This document shows, piece after piece, positions 14,866-23,131 of a DNA stretch of 23,194 nt. The stretch comes from Bacteroidales bacterium UBA1725 (GTDB taxonomy: Bacteria; Bacteroidota; Bacteroidia; Bacteroidales; UBA932). The DNA lies in the NCBI GenBank assembly GCA_002315815.1, contig DCIN01000006.1, positions 22,203 to 45,396 of the forward strand, given 5' to 3'. The position numbers were made by a program, and so were the translations under genes. How positions within the stretch are numbered: the stretch's first letter is position 1; each line of letters opens with the position of its first letter. Under the pieces are notes generated by a model that was given only the letters and a program-made list of their open reading frames with translations, was not told the DNA's origin and ran no database searches.

Positions 14866-17481
14866 ATGACTTCCAAAGAGATCAGACAGCAGTTTCTGGA
14901 CTTCTTCGCATCTAAAGGGCACAATGTGGTACCCTCTTCACCGATGGTCGTCAAGGATGACCCCACCCTAATGTTCACCAATGCAGGAATGAATCAGTTC
15001 AAGGATATCTTCCTGGGCAACGCCAAGGCCAAGTTCTATCGTGCGGCCGATTCGCAGAAATGTCTGCGCGTTTCGGGCAAGCACAACGACCTTGAGGAAG
15101 TCGGACACGACACATACCACCACACAATGTTCGAGATGCTGGGCAACTGGAGCTTCGGAGACTACTTCAAGACCGAAGCCATTGACTGGGCCTGGGAACT
15201 CCTGACCGAAGTGTACAAGATAGACAGCAGCCTGCTGTACGCCACCATATTCGAGGGCTCTGACGAATGCCCTCAGGATGATGAGGCCAGACAGACCTGG
15301 CTCAAACACCTCCCCGAAGACCATATCGTTCTCGGCAACAAGCACGACAATTTCTGGGAAATGGGTGACACCGGTCCCTGCGGCCCCTGTTCCGAGATTC
15401 ATATTGACATCCGCACCCCTGAGGAGAAGGCTTCTGGAATACCCGGACGTGATCTGGTGAACCAGTCCGACCCCCACGTGATAGAAATATGGAATCTCGT
15501 GTTTATGCAGTATCAGAGGATGGCTGACGGTCATTTGGAGTCGCTTCCTGCAAAGAACATCGATACGGGTATGGGCTTCGAGCGCCTCTGCGCCGTACTT
15601 CAGGGAAAGAACTCCAACTACGACAGCGATGTGTTCACGGGAATGCTCGCCGAAATAGCTGCGATTTCCGGTCACAGATACGGAGAAAGTGAAGACGTGA
15701 GCGTGGCTATGCGTGTGATTGCAGACCACATTCGAGCCATCAGCTTCTCCATCGCCGACGGTCAATTGCCATCCAACGTAAAAGCCGGATACGTGATAAG
15801 AAGAATTCTGCGCCGCGCAGTACGTTACGGCTACACCTTCCTCGGACTGTCTGAGCCCTTCCTCTGCCGCCTTGTACCACAGCTCATCAGCGATATGGGA
15901 GAAGCATATCCCGAAATCAAGGAGCAGGAGAAACTCATAGAGAACGTCATCAGGGAGGAGGAAATGGCTTTCCTGCGCACTCTGGACAGGGGCATCAAGT
16001 TCATCGCGGACTATATGGCGGTCCACAAGGACGACACCGACAAGACAGTGGCCGGTGTGAATGCCTTCACCCTCTACGACACCTTCGGCTTCCCAATCGA
16101 CCTCACCCAGCTCATAGCATCCGAGAATGGATTCTCCGTGGATATGGATGGGTTCAGGGCAGAGCTCCAGAAGCAGAAGGACCGTGCCCGCAACGCCACC
16201 GCCAACGAATTCGGCGACTGGGTGGATTTCTATCCGGGAGAAGTGGAGTTCAAGGGCTACGACAAGCTCGAATACGTGGACGTACGCCTTCTCAAGCACA
16301 GGACAGTGGTCCAGAAGGGCAAGACCCTCTACCAGCTCGTATTCAACTACACCCCCTTCTATGCAGAGAAGGGAGGAGAGGTGGGAGACACCGGATATAT
16401 CGTCTCTGCCGACGGCGAGAAAATCAACATCCTCAATACATTAGAAGAAAATAAACTGATAGTTCACATTGCAGAGAAGATTCCGGACAACTGCCGCGGA
16501 CTATTCAAACTCCACGTAGATGAGGCAAGGCGTCTGGCCATCGCCAACAACCATACCGCCACCCACCTTCTGGATCAGGCCCTCCGCGAGATACTCGGCA
16601 CCCACGTACAGCAGAAGGGTTCGTTCGTGGGACCCGATTATTTCCGTTTCGACTTCTCCCATTTCGCCAAACTCAGCGACGACGAACTCCAGAGAGTGGA
16701 AGTCCGTGTGAACGAACTCATCCGTGCCAACTACCGCAGAGAGGAGAACCGTCACGCGACTATGGACGAAGCCCGGGAGATGGGTGCGATAGCTCTGTTC
16801 GGAGAGAAGTACGGAGACAGGGTGCGAGTAATCAAGTTCGGAGACTCCGTGGAACTTTGCGGAGGCTGTCACTCTGATGCAACCGGGCAGATAGGTCTGT
16901 TCAAGATAGTGAGCGAAAGTGCCGTGGCCGCAGGCGTGAGAAGAATAGAGGCCGTGAGCGGTACAGGTGCGCTGAACAAGGTCAAAGAGGAGGAGGACAC
17001 TCTGCGCGACATCAGAAGCCTGTTCAACAACGCCCCCAACATTCTTTCCGCAATCAACAGGCTCATTGCAGACAATGCGCAGTACAAGAAAGTTGCTGAG
17101 GAGGACGAGAAGAAGAGGGCCAACCATCTGGCACACGATCTTGCAGACCACGCCAAGACCACGGCAAACGGAATAAGACTTGTGGAATACAGGGAGACAA
17201 AACGAAACCCCGTTCTCGTGCGCAATATCGCTTCCATCGTGCAGAAGGACGCACTCAACACAGTATTCGCTGCGGCCTTTGAGTACGAAGGCAAGCCCAA
17301 TCTCATACTCGCCTATACAAACGATCTCGTAAAATCGGGCCGCAATGCAGGGGCCGATATACGCGATGCTGCCAGATTCATTCAGGGAGGAGGAGGAGGA
17401 CAGGCAGGACTTGCTACCGCCGGCGGAAAGGACTGCTCAGGACTCAACAAGGCACTTGACGCACTCATTTCCAAACTGTAA
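14866..17481 (+). CDS. alaS: Alanyl-tRNA synthetase
   Basis: This is an 871-residue class II synthetase that charges tRNA-Ala and edits mischarged Ser/Gly. The N-terminal catalytic core starts with IRQQFLDFFASKGH, FTNAGMNQFKDIFLG and the DTYHHTMFEMLGNWSFGDYF motif. The editing-domain zinc residues are His563 and His567 (HTATH), then Cys665 and His669 in CGGCH. The C-terminal glycine-rich segment GGGGGQAG and the C-Ala domain are present, so the protein is full length. It is preceded by a TAAATTTG box and followed after 3 bp by the permease-formyltransferase gene, so two translation-related activities share an operon. Confidence 0.98.
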   Translation: MTSKEIRQQFLDFFASKGHNVVPSSPMVVKDDPTLMFTNAGMNQFKDIFLGNAKAKFYRAADSQKCLRVSGKHNDLEEVGHDTYHHTMFEMLGNWSFGDYFKTEAIDWAWELLTEVYKIDSSLLYATIFEGSDECPQDDEARQTWLKHLPEDHIVLGNKHDNFWEMGDTGPCGPCSEIHIDIRTPEEKASGIPGRDLVNQSDPHVIEIWNLVFMQYQRMADGHLESLPAKNIDTGMGFERLCAVLQGKNSNYDSDVFTGMLAEIAAISGHRYGESEDVSVAMRVIADHIRAISFSIADGQLPSNVKAGYVIRRILRRAVRYGYTFLGLSEPFLCRLVPQLISDMGEAYPEIKEQEKLIENVIREEEMAFLRTLDRGIKFIADYMAVHKDDTDKTVAGVNAFTLYDTFGFPIDLTQLIASENGFSVDMDGFRAELQKQKDRARNATANEFGDWVDFYPGEVEFKGYDKLEYVDVRLLKHRTVVQKGKTLYQLVFNYTPFYAEKGGEVGDTGYIVSADGEKINILNTLEENKLIVHIAEKIPDNCRGLFKLHVDEARRLAIANNHTATHLLDQALREILGTHVQQKGSFVGPDYFRFDFSHFAKLSDDELQRVEVRVNELIRANYRREENRHATMDEAREMGAIALFGEKYGDRVRVIKFGDSVELCGGCHSDATGQIGLFKIVSESAVAAGVRRIEAVSGTGALNKVKEEEDTLRDIRSLFNNAPNILSAINRLIADNAQYKKVAEEDEKKRANHLAHDLADHAKTTANGIRLVEYRETKRNPVLVRNIASIVQKDALNTVFAAAFEYEGKPNLILAYTNDLVKSGRNAGADIRDAARFIQGGGGGQAGLATAGGKDCSGLNKALDALISKL

Positions 17482-17484
17482 CGG

Positions 17485-19887
17485 ATGAAGAAGTTCGACC
17501 GCTTCATACTCAAGTCTTTCATAGGACCGTTCATCGCCATCCTCTGTGTGGCGGTGTTTGTCCTCGTGATGCAGTTCATCTGGGTATATGTGGACGAACT
17601 TGTAGGCAAAGGACTTGGATTCGGGGTCATACTCGAATTTATGATGTGGGGCGGTTGCACGATACTCTATCTGGCCATACCTCTGGCCACCCTTCTGTCA
17701 TCGATGATGGTTGTGGGGCAGATGGCGGAAAACAAGGAGTTGATGGCCATCAAGGCCTCCGGAGTATCTTTCGGAAGGGTTATGCTGCCTCTTGTCGGTG
17801 CTGCGCTTGTGATAAGTATTCTGGCGTTCTTTTCCGGCAACAATCTGGCCCCCAAGGCATTCAACGAGATTATGACCCTCAGGCAGGATATCAAGAGCAC
17901 CAAGAGTGAAATCAAGATTCCACTGGGTGTATTCTACGACGGCATTGAGGGCTATGTCCTGCGGATAAATGAAAAGAAGGACAACGGCACGATGACAGGA
18001 GTGATGGTCTATGATCATACGGGAAACGCCGGCAACACCACCCTGTCGATTGCGGATTCTGCAACGATAAAAATGTCATCGGACAAATCATATCTGATTT
18101 TCAGCCTCTTCAATGGTTCAAATTATCAGGAGACAAACAAGATACAGTATCGAGACACCAATTTGAGGTTGGAAAGAATCAATTTCCGCAAGCAGGAACT
18201 GGTGATAAAGCTGAACAACTACAGTTTTGAGAAGTCAGATTCGGTGCGCTATGGAGAAGACAGCAGGTCAATGGGAATCAATCAGTTGAAGCAAGAATCG
18301 GACACCCTTCTCCGGAGAATCGAACTGGCCCATCCCGATGCCTTCAAGGCCTTGTCATCCGACAAACTGCTGCGAAAGGCCAATCAGCTTGACACTGCAA
18401 TGCGATCCAAATCCGCGAATTGGTTTCACGAAGACGAATTCCTGCACTGGCGATCCTCCAATGATGCCAAAGAAGCATATTCTGCGGCAGTAAGGGCCGC
18501 AAACCTATACTGTACGGAGATAACGATCAATTGTGGCAGAATCGACCAGAGCAACTTCTTCCTGCGCCTTATGAAGATAGGACTGTTCAAGAAGTTCGCC
18601 CAGGCGCTTGCCTGTCTGATACTCTTCTTCATCGGCGCCCCGCTCGGAGCATTGATAAAGAAAGGCGGACTGGGAGTCAGTGCCATTGTATCCGTTCTCT
18701 TCTTTATGTTGTACTGGGTGGTGGACATATCCGGCACCAAACTGGCAAACAACGGGACCATCACCCCCGCACTCGGAATCTTTATCTCCGCACTGGTGCT
18801 GGGGCCGATAGGATGGTTCCTGACCAAGAAAGCAATAGAGGATTCGGACATTTTCAGCAATATGGATTCCTTCAAGATAATGGTGCGGAAACTTTGGAGC
18901 AAAATATTCAGGTTCTTCAAACCTATGCGGATAGTGTATATGGGCACCCCTGAATTCGCAGTGGCTCCGCTTGTCAGGCTGATTGCTCACGGGTACAAGA
19001 TTGTGGGTGTGGTGACGGTGGCGGACAAGCCCAGCGGACGCGGCCTGAAGATGAACGAGAGCCCGGTGAAGCAGTATGCCGTGGCTCACGGCATCCCCGT
19101 TCTTCAACCCGTCAAGCTTAAAGATCCTGATTTCCTGAAACAGTTGTCAGCCTGGAAAGCGGATCTCTTCGTGGTTGTAGCATTCAGAATGCTGCCGGAG
19201 GAAGTCTGGAAGATGCCACATCTGGGAACATTCAACCTCCACGCTGCACTTCTGCCCCAGTACCGTGGCGCAGCCCCCATCAACTGGGCCGTAATCAACG
19301 GAGAGAAAATCACCGGTGTGACCACCTTTATGATTGACCATAATATTGACACCGGAGGAATCATTTTCAGACAGGAATGCAGAATAGACCCTGAAGACAA
19401 TGCCGGAGACATACACGACAAACTGATGACGGCGGGCTCCGCCCTGGTGGTCCAGACCGTCCAGAGCATATTGGAAGGCACTGTGGAGCTGAGGACACAG
19501 CGATCCTTCATTCAGGGGTCCGAAGTGCTCAAATCCGCCCCGAAACTGACCAGGGAAACCTGCCGGATAAACTGGAATTCAAATACCGTCACAGTACACA
19601 ATCTGATTAGAGGTCTTTCACCCTATCCGGCCGCATTCACGGAGATTATTTCCGGCGAAGAAGGAGCCTCACCCATACAGATGAAGATATTCCGGACAGA
19701 GATAGGAGAACCCTGCGATGGATGCACTCCCGGAACCATTTTGAGCGACGGTAAAACCGGGATAAAGATTGTCACTGCAAACGGCAGCCTGTCGGTTCTG
19801 GAACTCCAGTTGCAGGGCAAGAAGCGTATGGGCGTGGAGGAATTCCTGCGCGGCTTCCGGGGGATAGAAAGATATAAATGCATATAA
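17485..19887 (+). CDS. fmt: LptF/LptG-type permease fused in frame to methionyl-tRNA formyltransferase
   Basis: This is one 800-codon frame without an internal stop. Residues 1-480 are a YjgP/YjgQ (LptF/LptG) permease, which in the Lpt system extracts lipopolysaccharide from the inner membrane. Helices lie at about 11-35, 55-78 and 98-117, then a periplasmic beta domain, then helices at 371-391, 398-415 and 429-447; KELMAIKASGVS at 84-95 is a family hallmark. Residues 481-800 are a complete Fmt, beginning MRIVYMGTPEF, with the catalytic triad Asn584, His586, Asp622 in the family spacing (38 residues from Asn to Asp) and LLPQYRG. Both halves are normally separate proteins. A basic linker (about 450-480) on the cytoplasmic side makes a fusion topologically possible. 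A separate start at Met481 (18925) cannot be excluded, and an assembly error should be considered. Confidence 0.85.
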   Translation: MKKFDRFILKSFIGPFIAILCVAVFVLVMQFIWVYVDELVGKGLGFGVILEFMMWGGCTILYLAIPLATLLSSMMVVGQMAENKELMAIKASGVSFGRVMLPLVGAALVISILAFFSGNNLAPKAFNEIMTLRQDIKSTKSEIKIPLGVFYDGIEGYVLRINEKKDNGTMTGVMVYDHTGNAGNTTLSIADSATIKMSSDKSYLIFSLFNGSNYQETNKIQYRDTNLRLERINFRKQELVIKLNNYSFEKSDSVRYGEDSRSMGINQLKQESDTLLRRIELAHPDAFKALSSDKLLRKANQLDTAMRSKSANWFHEDEFLHWRSSNDAKEAYSAAVRAANLYCTEITINCGRIDQSNFFLRLMKIGLFKKFAQALACLILFFIGAPLGALIKKGGLGVSAIVSVLFFMLYWVVDISGTKLANNGTITPALGIFISALVLGPIGWFLTKKAIEDSDIFSNMDSFKIMVRKLWSKIFRFFKPMRIVYMGTPEFAVAPLVRLIAHGYKIVGVVTVADKPSGRGLKMNESPVKQYAVAHGIPVLQPVKLKDPDFLKQLSAWKADLFVVVAFRMLPEEVWKMPHLGTFNLHAALLPQYRGAAPINWAVINGEKITGVTTFMIDHNIDTGGIIFRQECRIDPEDNAGDIHDKLMTAGSALVVQTVQSILEGTVELRTQRSFIQGSEVLKSAPKLTRETCRINWNSNTVTVHNLIRGLSPYPAAFTEIISGEEGASPIQMKIFRTEIGEPCDGCTPGTILSDGKTGIKIVTANGSLSVLELQLQGKKRMGVEEFLRGFRGIERYKCI

Positions 19888-19893
19888 AACAAT

Positions 19894-21327
19894 ATGTTAC
19901 GTAAAACAAGAATCATTCTTGCAGCATTGTTCCTTATTGGAATCACATTGCTCTGCGTGGGCGTAGGTGCTCAATGGTGGGGCTGGATGGCCAAACTTCA
20001 GTTCCTGCCATCCTGTCTCGCCCTGAATCTTGCGGTGATTGTCGGCATCACTCTGCTCACTCTTCTGTTCGGGCGTATCTACTGCTCGGTAATCTGCCCT
20101 ATGGGCGTATTCCAGGACTTTGTCATCTGGCTTCGCAGGAAGACAGGACATCTGTTCCACAAGACCAAGAAATTCGAGTTCAGCAAAGAACGCAAGATTT
20201 CGAGATACATAGTCCTCGGCATTCTGGTTGCGGCACTGGTCACAGGGACCCAGTTCATTGTTGCTCTGATAGCCCCTTACAGTGCCTATGGAAGAATCGT
20301 GAACAGCATAGCCGGACTTTCTTCGGGACAAAGCATAGCACCGGCTCTTCTGATTACTGCCTCCGTCACCCTCATCGCAATAGTGCTCTGCGCCTGGCTC
20401 TGGGGACGCGCATACTGCAACAACGTCTGCCCCGTGGGCACGGTGCTGAGCCTGTTCAGCCGCTTCTCACTTTTCCGCCCGACAATCAACACCGACAAAT
20501 GCATCAACTGCGGCAAATGCGGGCGCGACTGCAAGGCTTCCTGCATTGACACTTTCAATCACAAGATAGACTACACAAGGTGTCTGAGTTGCTTCGACTG
20601 CCTTGACAACTGCAGCAGCGGAGCGATAAAATACCGTTTGGCCTGCACAAAGAAAACGAAGGCGGCGGAAGAAACCTCCGACAACGGAAAAGACGGTACC
20701 GAAGGCAGTGACAACGGCCGCAGACAGTTCATACTCACAACAGCCCTGCTCGGCGGAGCCGCCATCAGCGCTGCGGCCCAGAGCAAGCATCTGGACGGAG
20801 GACTGGCGGAAGTGACCCCGAAGCAGAACCCTGAGAGAAGTGAACGACTAGTTCCTTTCGGATCCAGAGGAGTTGAAGACTTCTATTCCCGTTGCACAGC
20901 CTGCCAGCTCTGCGTAAGCGCGTGCCCTAACGGAGTACTGCGTCCGTCCACCGACCTCAAACATCTTCTTCAGCCGGTGATGGGCTACGAAAAAGGTTAC
21001 TGCCGTCCGGAATGTACAGAATGTTCGAAGGTCTGCCCTTCCGGGGCAATACTGCCAATCAGCAAGGAAGAGAAGCTGATAACACACATCGGCCGCGCCA
21101 CTCTCAAACTCGAACTTTGCCTTTCGGCAAAGGGTGAGGCACGCTGCGGCAACTGCTCACGTCACTGCCCGGTTGGAGCCATAAGAATGGTCAGAAACGA
21201 ATCCGGAATGATGATTCCAGTCGTGAACGAAGAACTATGCATAGGCTGCGGCGCCTGCGAGAACCTCTGCCCCAGCCGTCCAATAAGCGCAATAACAGTC
21301 AACGGACTCTCTGTACACCATGAATAG
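19894..21327 (+). CDS. Membrane polyferredoxin, NapH/NapG-like fusion
   Basis: This is a 477-residue iron-sulfur protein. The N-terminal half is NapH/NosR-like: hydrophobic helices at about 7-27, 38-60, 107-130 and 148-170, with two CxxxCP motifs (Cys64/68 and Cys175/179). Two ferredoxin clusters follow (Cys203/206/209/213 and Cys230/233/236/240). At 276-277 a twin-arginine motif, RRQFILTTALLGG, precedes a hydrophobic stretch, as at the start of NapG. Cysteine groups after it (334-344, 370-381, 418-425, 449-459) fit three or four more clusters. This suggests a NapH-like membrane quinol/electron module joined to a NapG-like periplasmic polyferredoxin. It starts 6 bp after the fused gene and overlaps the aldo/keto reductase gene by 8 bp, so the two probably work together. 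The electron donor is unknown. Confidence 0.85.
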   Translation: MLRKTRIILAALFLIGITLLCVGVGAQWWGWMAKLQFLPSCLALNLAVIVGITLLTLLFGRIYCSVICPMGVFQDFVIWLRRKTGHLFHKTKKFEFSKERKISRYIVLGILVAALVTGTQFIVALIAPYSAYGRIVNSIAGLSSGQSIAPALLITASVTLIAIVLCAWLWGRAYCNNVCPVGTVLSLFSRFSLFRPTINTDKCINCGKCGRDCKASCIDTFNHKIDYTRCLSCFDCLDNCSSGAIKYRLACTKKTKAAEETSDNGKDGTEGSDNGRRQFILTTALLGGAAISAAAQSKHLDGGLAEVTPKQNPERSERLVPFGSRGVEDFYSRCTACQLCVSACPNGVLRPSTDLKHLLQPVMGYEKGYCRPECTECSKVCPSGAILPISKEEKLITHIGRATLKLELCLSAKGEARCGNCSRHCPVGAIRMVRNESGMMIPVVNEELCIGCGACENLCPSRPISAITVNGLSVHHE

Positions 21328-22651
21328 AAGAGATTTCATAAAGAAAGCAGGTCTGGGCACAGCAGCCCTTGGACTTGCAGCCTGTGCTCCCGGCAAAGGA
21401 AGCGACATTATCCTCAATCAGGAAGAATCCACGAAATCCCTGGACGGCAAGATGGCCCAGCACTATCCCGGAGTCGGTCTTCTCGGCTACGGTTGTATGC
21501 GCTGGAAGATGAACAGGGGCGAAGACGGAAAGGAAGTCATTGACCAGGAGGATGTAAACCGCCTTGTGGACTACGCCCTCGAACACGGAGTCACCTACTT
21601 CGACTCCGCACCGGTTTATCTGCAGGGCCAGAGCGAAGAGGCTGCCGGCATCGCCCTCGCACGCCACCCAAGGGACAGCTATCAGATAGCCACCAAATGT
21701 TCCTTCCCCGCAAGTTTCGAAATGGGAAAGCAGATGTACCAGCAGTCGCTCAAATACTACCATACAGACTATCTGGACTACTACCTGCTGCACGCCTTGG
21801 GCGACAGGAAGGCTTTCGAAGACAGATTCGGCAACAACGGACTTATGGACTATCTCCTCGAGGAGAGGAAGAAGGGTCATATACGGCATCTGGGATTCTC
21901 CTTCCACGGAAACCAGAGCGGATTCGATGAGATGATGGCTCTGCACGAGAAATACCATTGGGACTTCGTGCAGATTCAGATGAACTACGTGGATTGGGAA
22001 AACGCCGGAGGCAGGAACTGCAAGGCCGAATATATGTATACCGAACTGGAGAAGAGAGGTATTCCCGTGGTGATAATGGAACCTCTTCTGGGCGGACGTC
22101 TGGCCAATATGCCGGCTGCTCTCTCCGATGAACTCAAGGCCAGAGAGCCACAGAAATCATTGGCCTCCTGGGCTTTCCGTTTCTGCGGAAGTTATCCCGG
22201 AGTACTCACCGTACTCAGCGGAATGACCTATATGGAGCATCTGCAGGATAATCTTGAAACCTATCTGGACTTCGAAGCACTCACAGATGAGCAGAAGAGT
22301 TTCCTGTGCAGTGTAGGCAAAAGATTCAATGACTATCCCCTTATTAACTGCACCGGCTGCCAGTACTGTATGCCCTGCCCCTACGGTATCAACATACCGG
22401 GTATTTTTAAATTCTACAACAATTCCGTGAACGAAGGGACATATGTAGTCAGTTCAGAGCAGGAAGACTATAGGAAAGCCCGCCGTAAATATCTGTTGGA
22501 ATATGACAAAGCCATCCCAACGGTACGTCAGGCCGATCACTGCATAGGCTGCGGCCAATGCAGCCAACGCTGTCCCCAGCATATCCGCATCCCCTCCGAA
22601 TTGAGCCGGATTGACGGCTATCTTGAGAAGCTGAAGCAAGAGACTCTGTAG
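21320..22651 (+). CDS. Tat-lipoprotein aldo/keto reductase with C-terminal ferredoxin domain
   Basis: This is a 443-residue protein. The N-terminus has RRDFIKKAGLGTAALGLAAC: a twin-arginine signal (Arg3-Arg4) that ends in a lipobox with Cys22, so export folded and lipid-anchored is predicted. The aldo/keto reductase barrel has the usual tetrad Asp95, Tyr100, Lys126 and His158. The C-terminus carries two [4Fe-4S] motifs, Cys344/347/350/353 and Cys408/411/414/418. Classical family members use cytosolic NADPH; outside the cytoplasm electrons more likely come from the clusters, and the overlapping polyferredoxin gene is the obvious donor. The substrate is unknown. It is the last gene before a strong terminator. 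Confidence 0.9.
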   Translation: MNRRDFIKKAGLGTAALGLAACAPGKGSDIILNQEESTKSLDGKMAQHYPGVGLLGYGCMRWKMNRGEDGKEVIDQEDVNRLVDYALEHGVTYFDSAPVYLQGQSEEAAGIALARHPRDSYQIATKCSFPASFEMGKQMYQQSLKYYHTDYLDYYLLHALGDRKAFEDRFGNNGLMDYLLEERKKGHIRHLGFSFHGNQSGFDEMMALHEKYHWDFVQIQMNYVDWENAGGRNCKAEYMYTELEKRGIPVVIMEPLLGGRLANMPAALSDELKAREPQKSLASWAFRFCGSYPGVLTVLSGMTYMEHLQDNLETYLDFEALTDEQKSFLCSVGKRFNDYPLINCTGCQYCMPCPYGINIPGIFKFYNNSVNEGTYVVSSEQEDYRKARRKYLLEYDKAIPTVRQADHCIGCGQCSQRCPQHIRIPSELSRIDGYLEKLKQETL

Positions 22652-22661
22652 GAGTCACGAT

Positions 22662-22699
22662 AAACCCCGCTACATCATATTGTAGAGGGGTTTTTGTTT
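22662..22699 (+). terminator. Intrinsic terminator of the alaS to aldo/keto reductase operon
   Basis: Arms CCCC-G-CTAC (22665-22673) and GTAG-A-GGGG (22682-22690) pair with a single G/A mismatch around an 8-base loop, extended by AAA/TTT. A T-rich run follows from 22691. It lies 11 bp after the reductase stop codon, exactly where the operon should end. Confidence 0.85.
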
Positions 22700-23053
22700 T
22701 GATTGTTCCCAATTTGTTCCCGAAACTAATGTTACAGGAGTTTTATTCCCATTCTTATCTCCCTCATAGATAATGTATACAGCTTGCTCTGATTCGTTTT
22801 GAGAGAACAAATCTACATCTTGATTTTTGTAACAAGTGCAGATTAAACGCTTTAGTCCAAGTACTTCAAAATTCAACGCAAAATACTTAAAGAAGTTGCT
22901 TACCCGTGGGTCGTCGCAATTGCAAAGAACAACCTTTCCTACAAAATGCTCACGATAATGCTTCAGTTCATTTTCAATATCGCATAGTTGAGTATAGAAC
23001 TCATCCTTTTTTGCAGCTTTTGCGGCGTGAAGAATATTATTTGAATTTGCCAT
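22670..23053 (-). pseudogene. EcoRI-type adenine DNA methyltransferase, N-terminal fragment
   Basis: This is a 127-codon frame whose first ~105 residues closely match the N-terminus of EcoRI-family m6A methyltransferases: KKDEFYTQLCDIENELKHYR, VVLCNCDDPRVSNFFKYFA and LGLKRLICTCYKN. Full-length enzymes are about 320-340 residues, and their NPPF catalytic motif lies beyond the point where this frame stops, so methylation is not expected. The last ~20 codons run through a tandem TTGTTCCC repeat and the neighbouring operon's terminator, so they are chance coding after a break at about 22720-22740. The gene is AT-rich (about 35-40% G+C in the lines I counted) beside neighbours above 50%, which suggests acquired DNA. 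A TAAATTTG box lies at 23073-23080 upstream. Confidence 0.8.
22703..22721. repeat. Tandem TTGTTCCC direct repeat at the element junction
   Basis: TTGTTCCC occurs at 22703-22710 and again at 22714-22721, an 11-bp period close to one helical turn. It lies between the operon terminator and the point where methyltransferase homology begins, so it could be an integrase or recombination site. Two copies alone could also be chance. Confidence 0.45.
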
Positions 23054-23072
23054 TTTGATTCCCTTGAGAATT

Positions 23073-23080
23073 CAAATTTA
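23073..23080 (-). promoter_or_regulatory. Candidate -7 box for the methyltransferase fragment
   Basis: On the minus strand this reads TAAATTTG, matching TAnnTTTG, 19 bp before the ATG at 23053. This is the expected distance for the original gene's promoter, so the fragment may still be transcribed. No -33 TTTG is evident, and the surrounding AT-richness raises the chance of a random match. Confidence 0.45.
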
Positions 23081-23097
23081 AGAAAACTTTTTCAGCT

Positions 23098-23131
23098 CTT
23101 TATCATTAAGTCCGATAAATCAATGATAAAG
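23098..23131. repeat. Perfect 10-bp inverted repeat
   Basis: CTTTATCATT (23098-23107) and AATGATAAAG (23122-23131) are exact reverse complements separated by 14 bases. There is no T-run after the second arm, so a terminator is weakly supported; an operator or recombinase core-type site is possible. The 63 bases beyond it to the window end contain no gene I can support. Confidence 0.5.

Noticed and set aside
14799..14981. Longer start for M23 peptidase 1
   Set aside because: The extension crosses the divergent promoters and the alaS start, and the translated residues look random.
14968..16299. 443-codon open frame on the minus strand inside alaS
   Set aside because: It lies wholly antisense to a certain alaS, has no recognisable domain, and its His/Val/Leu-rich composition is what the complement of alaS codons gives.
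21299..21958. 219-codon minus-strand frame within the aldo/keto reductase
   Set aside because: Antisense to a gene with a complete catalytic tetrad; no protein-like features.
22703..22721. CRISPR-like array from the TTGTTCCC repeats
   Set aside because: Only two 8-bp units with a 3-bp spacer; no repeats of CRISPR length and no cas genes in the window.
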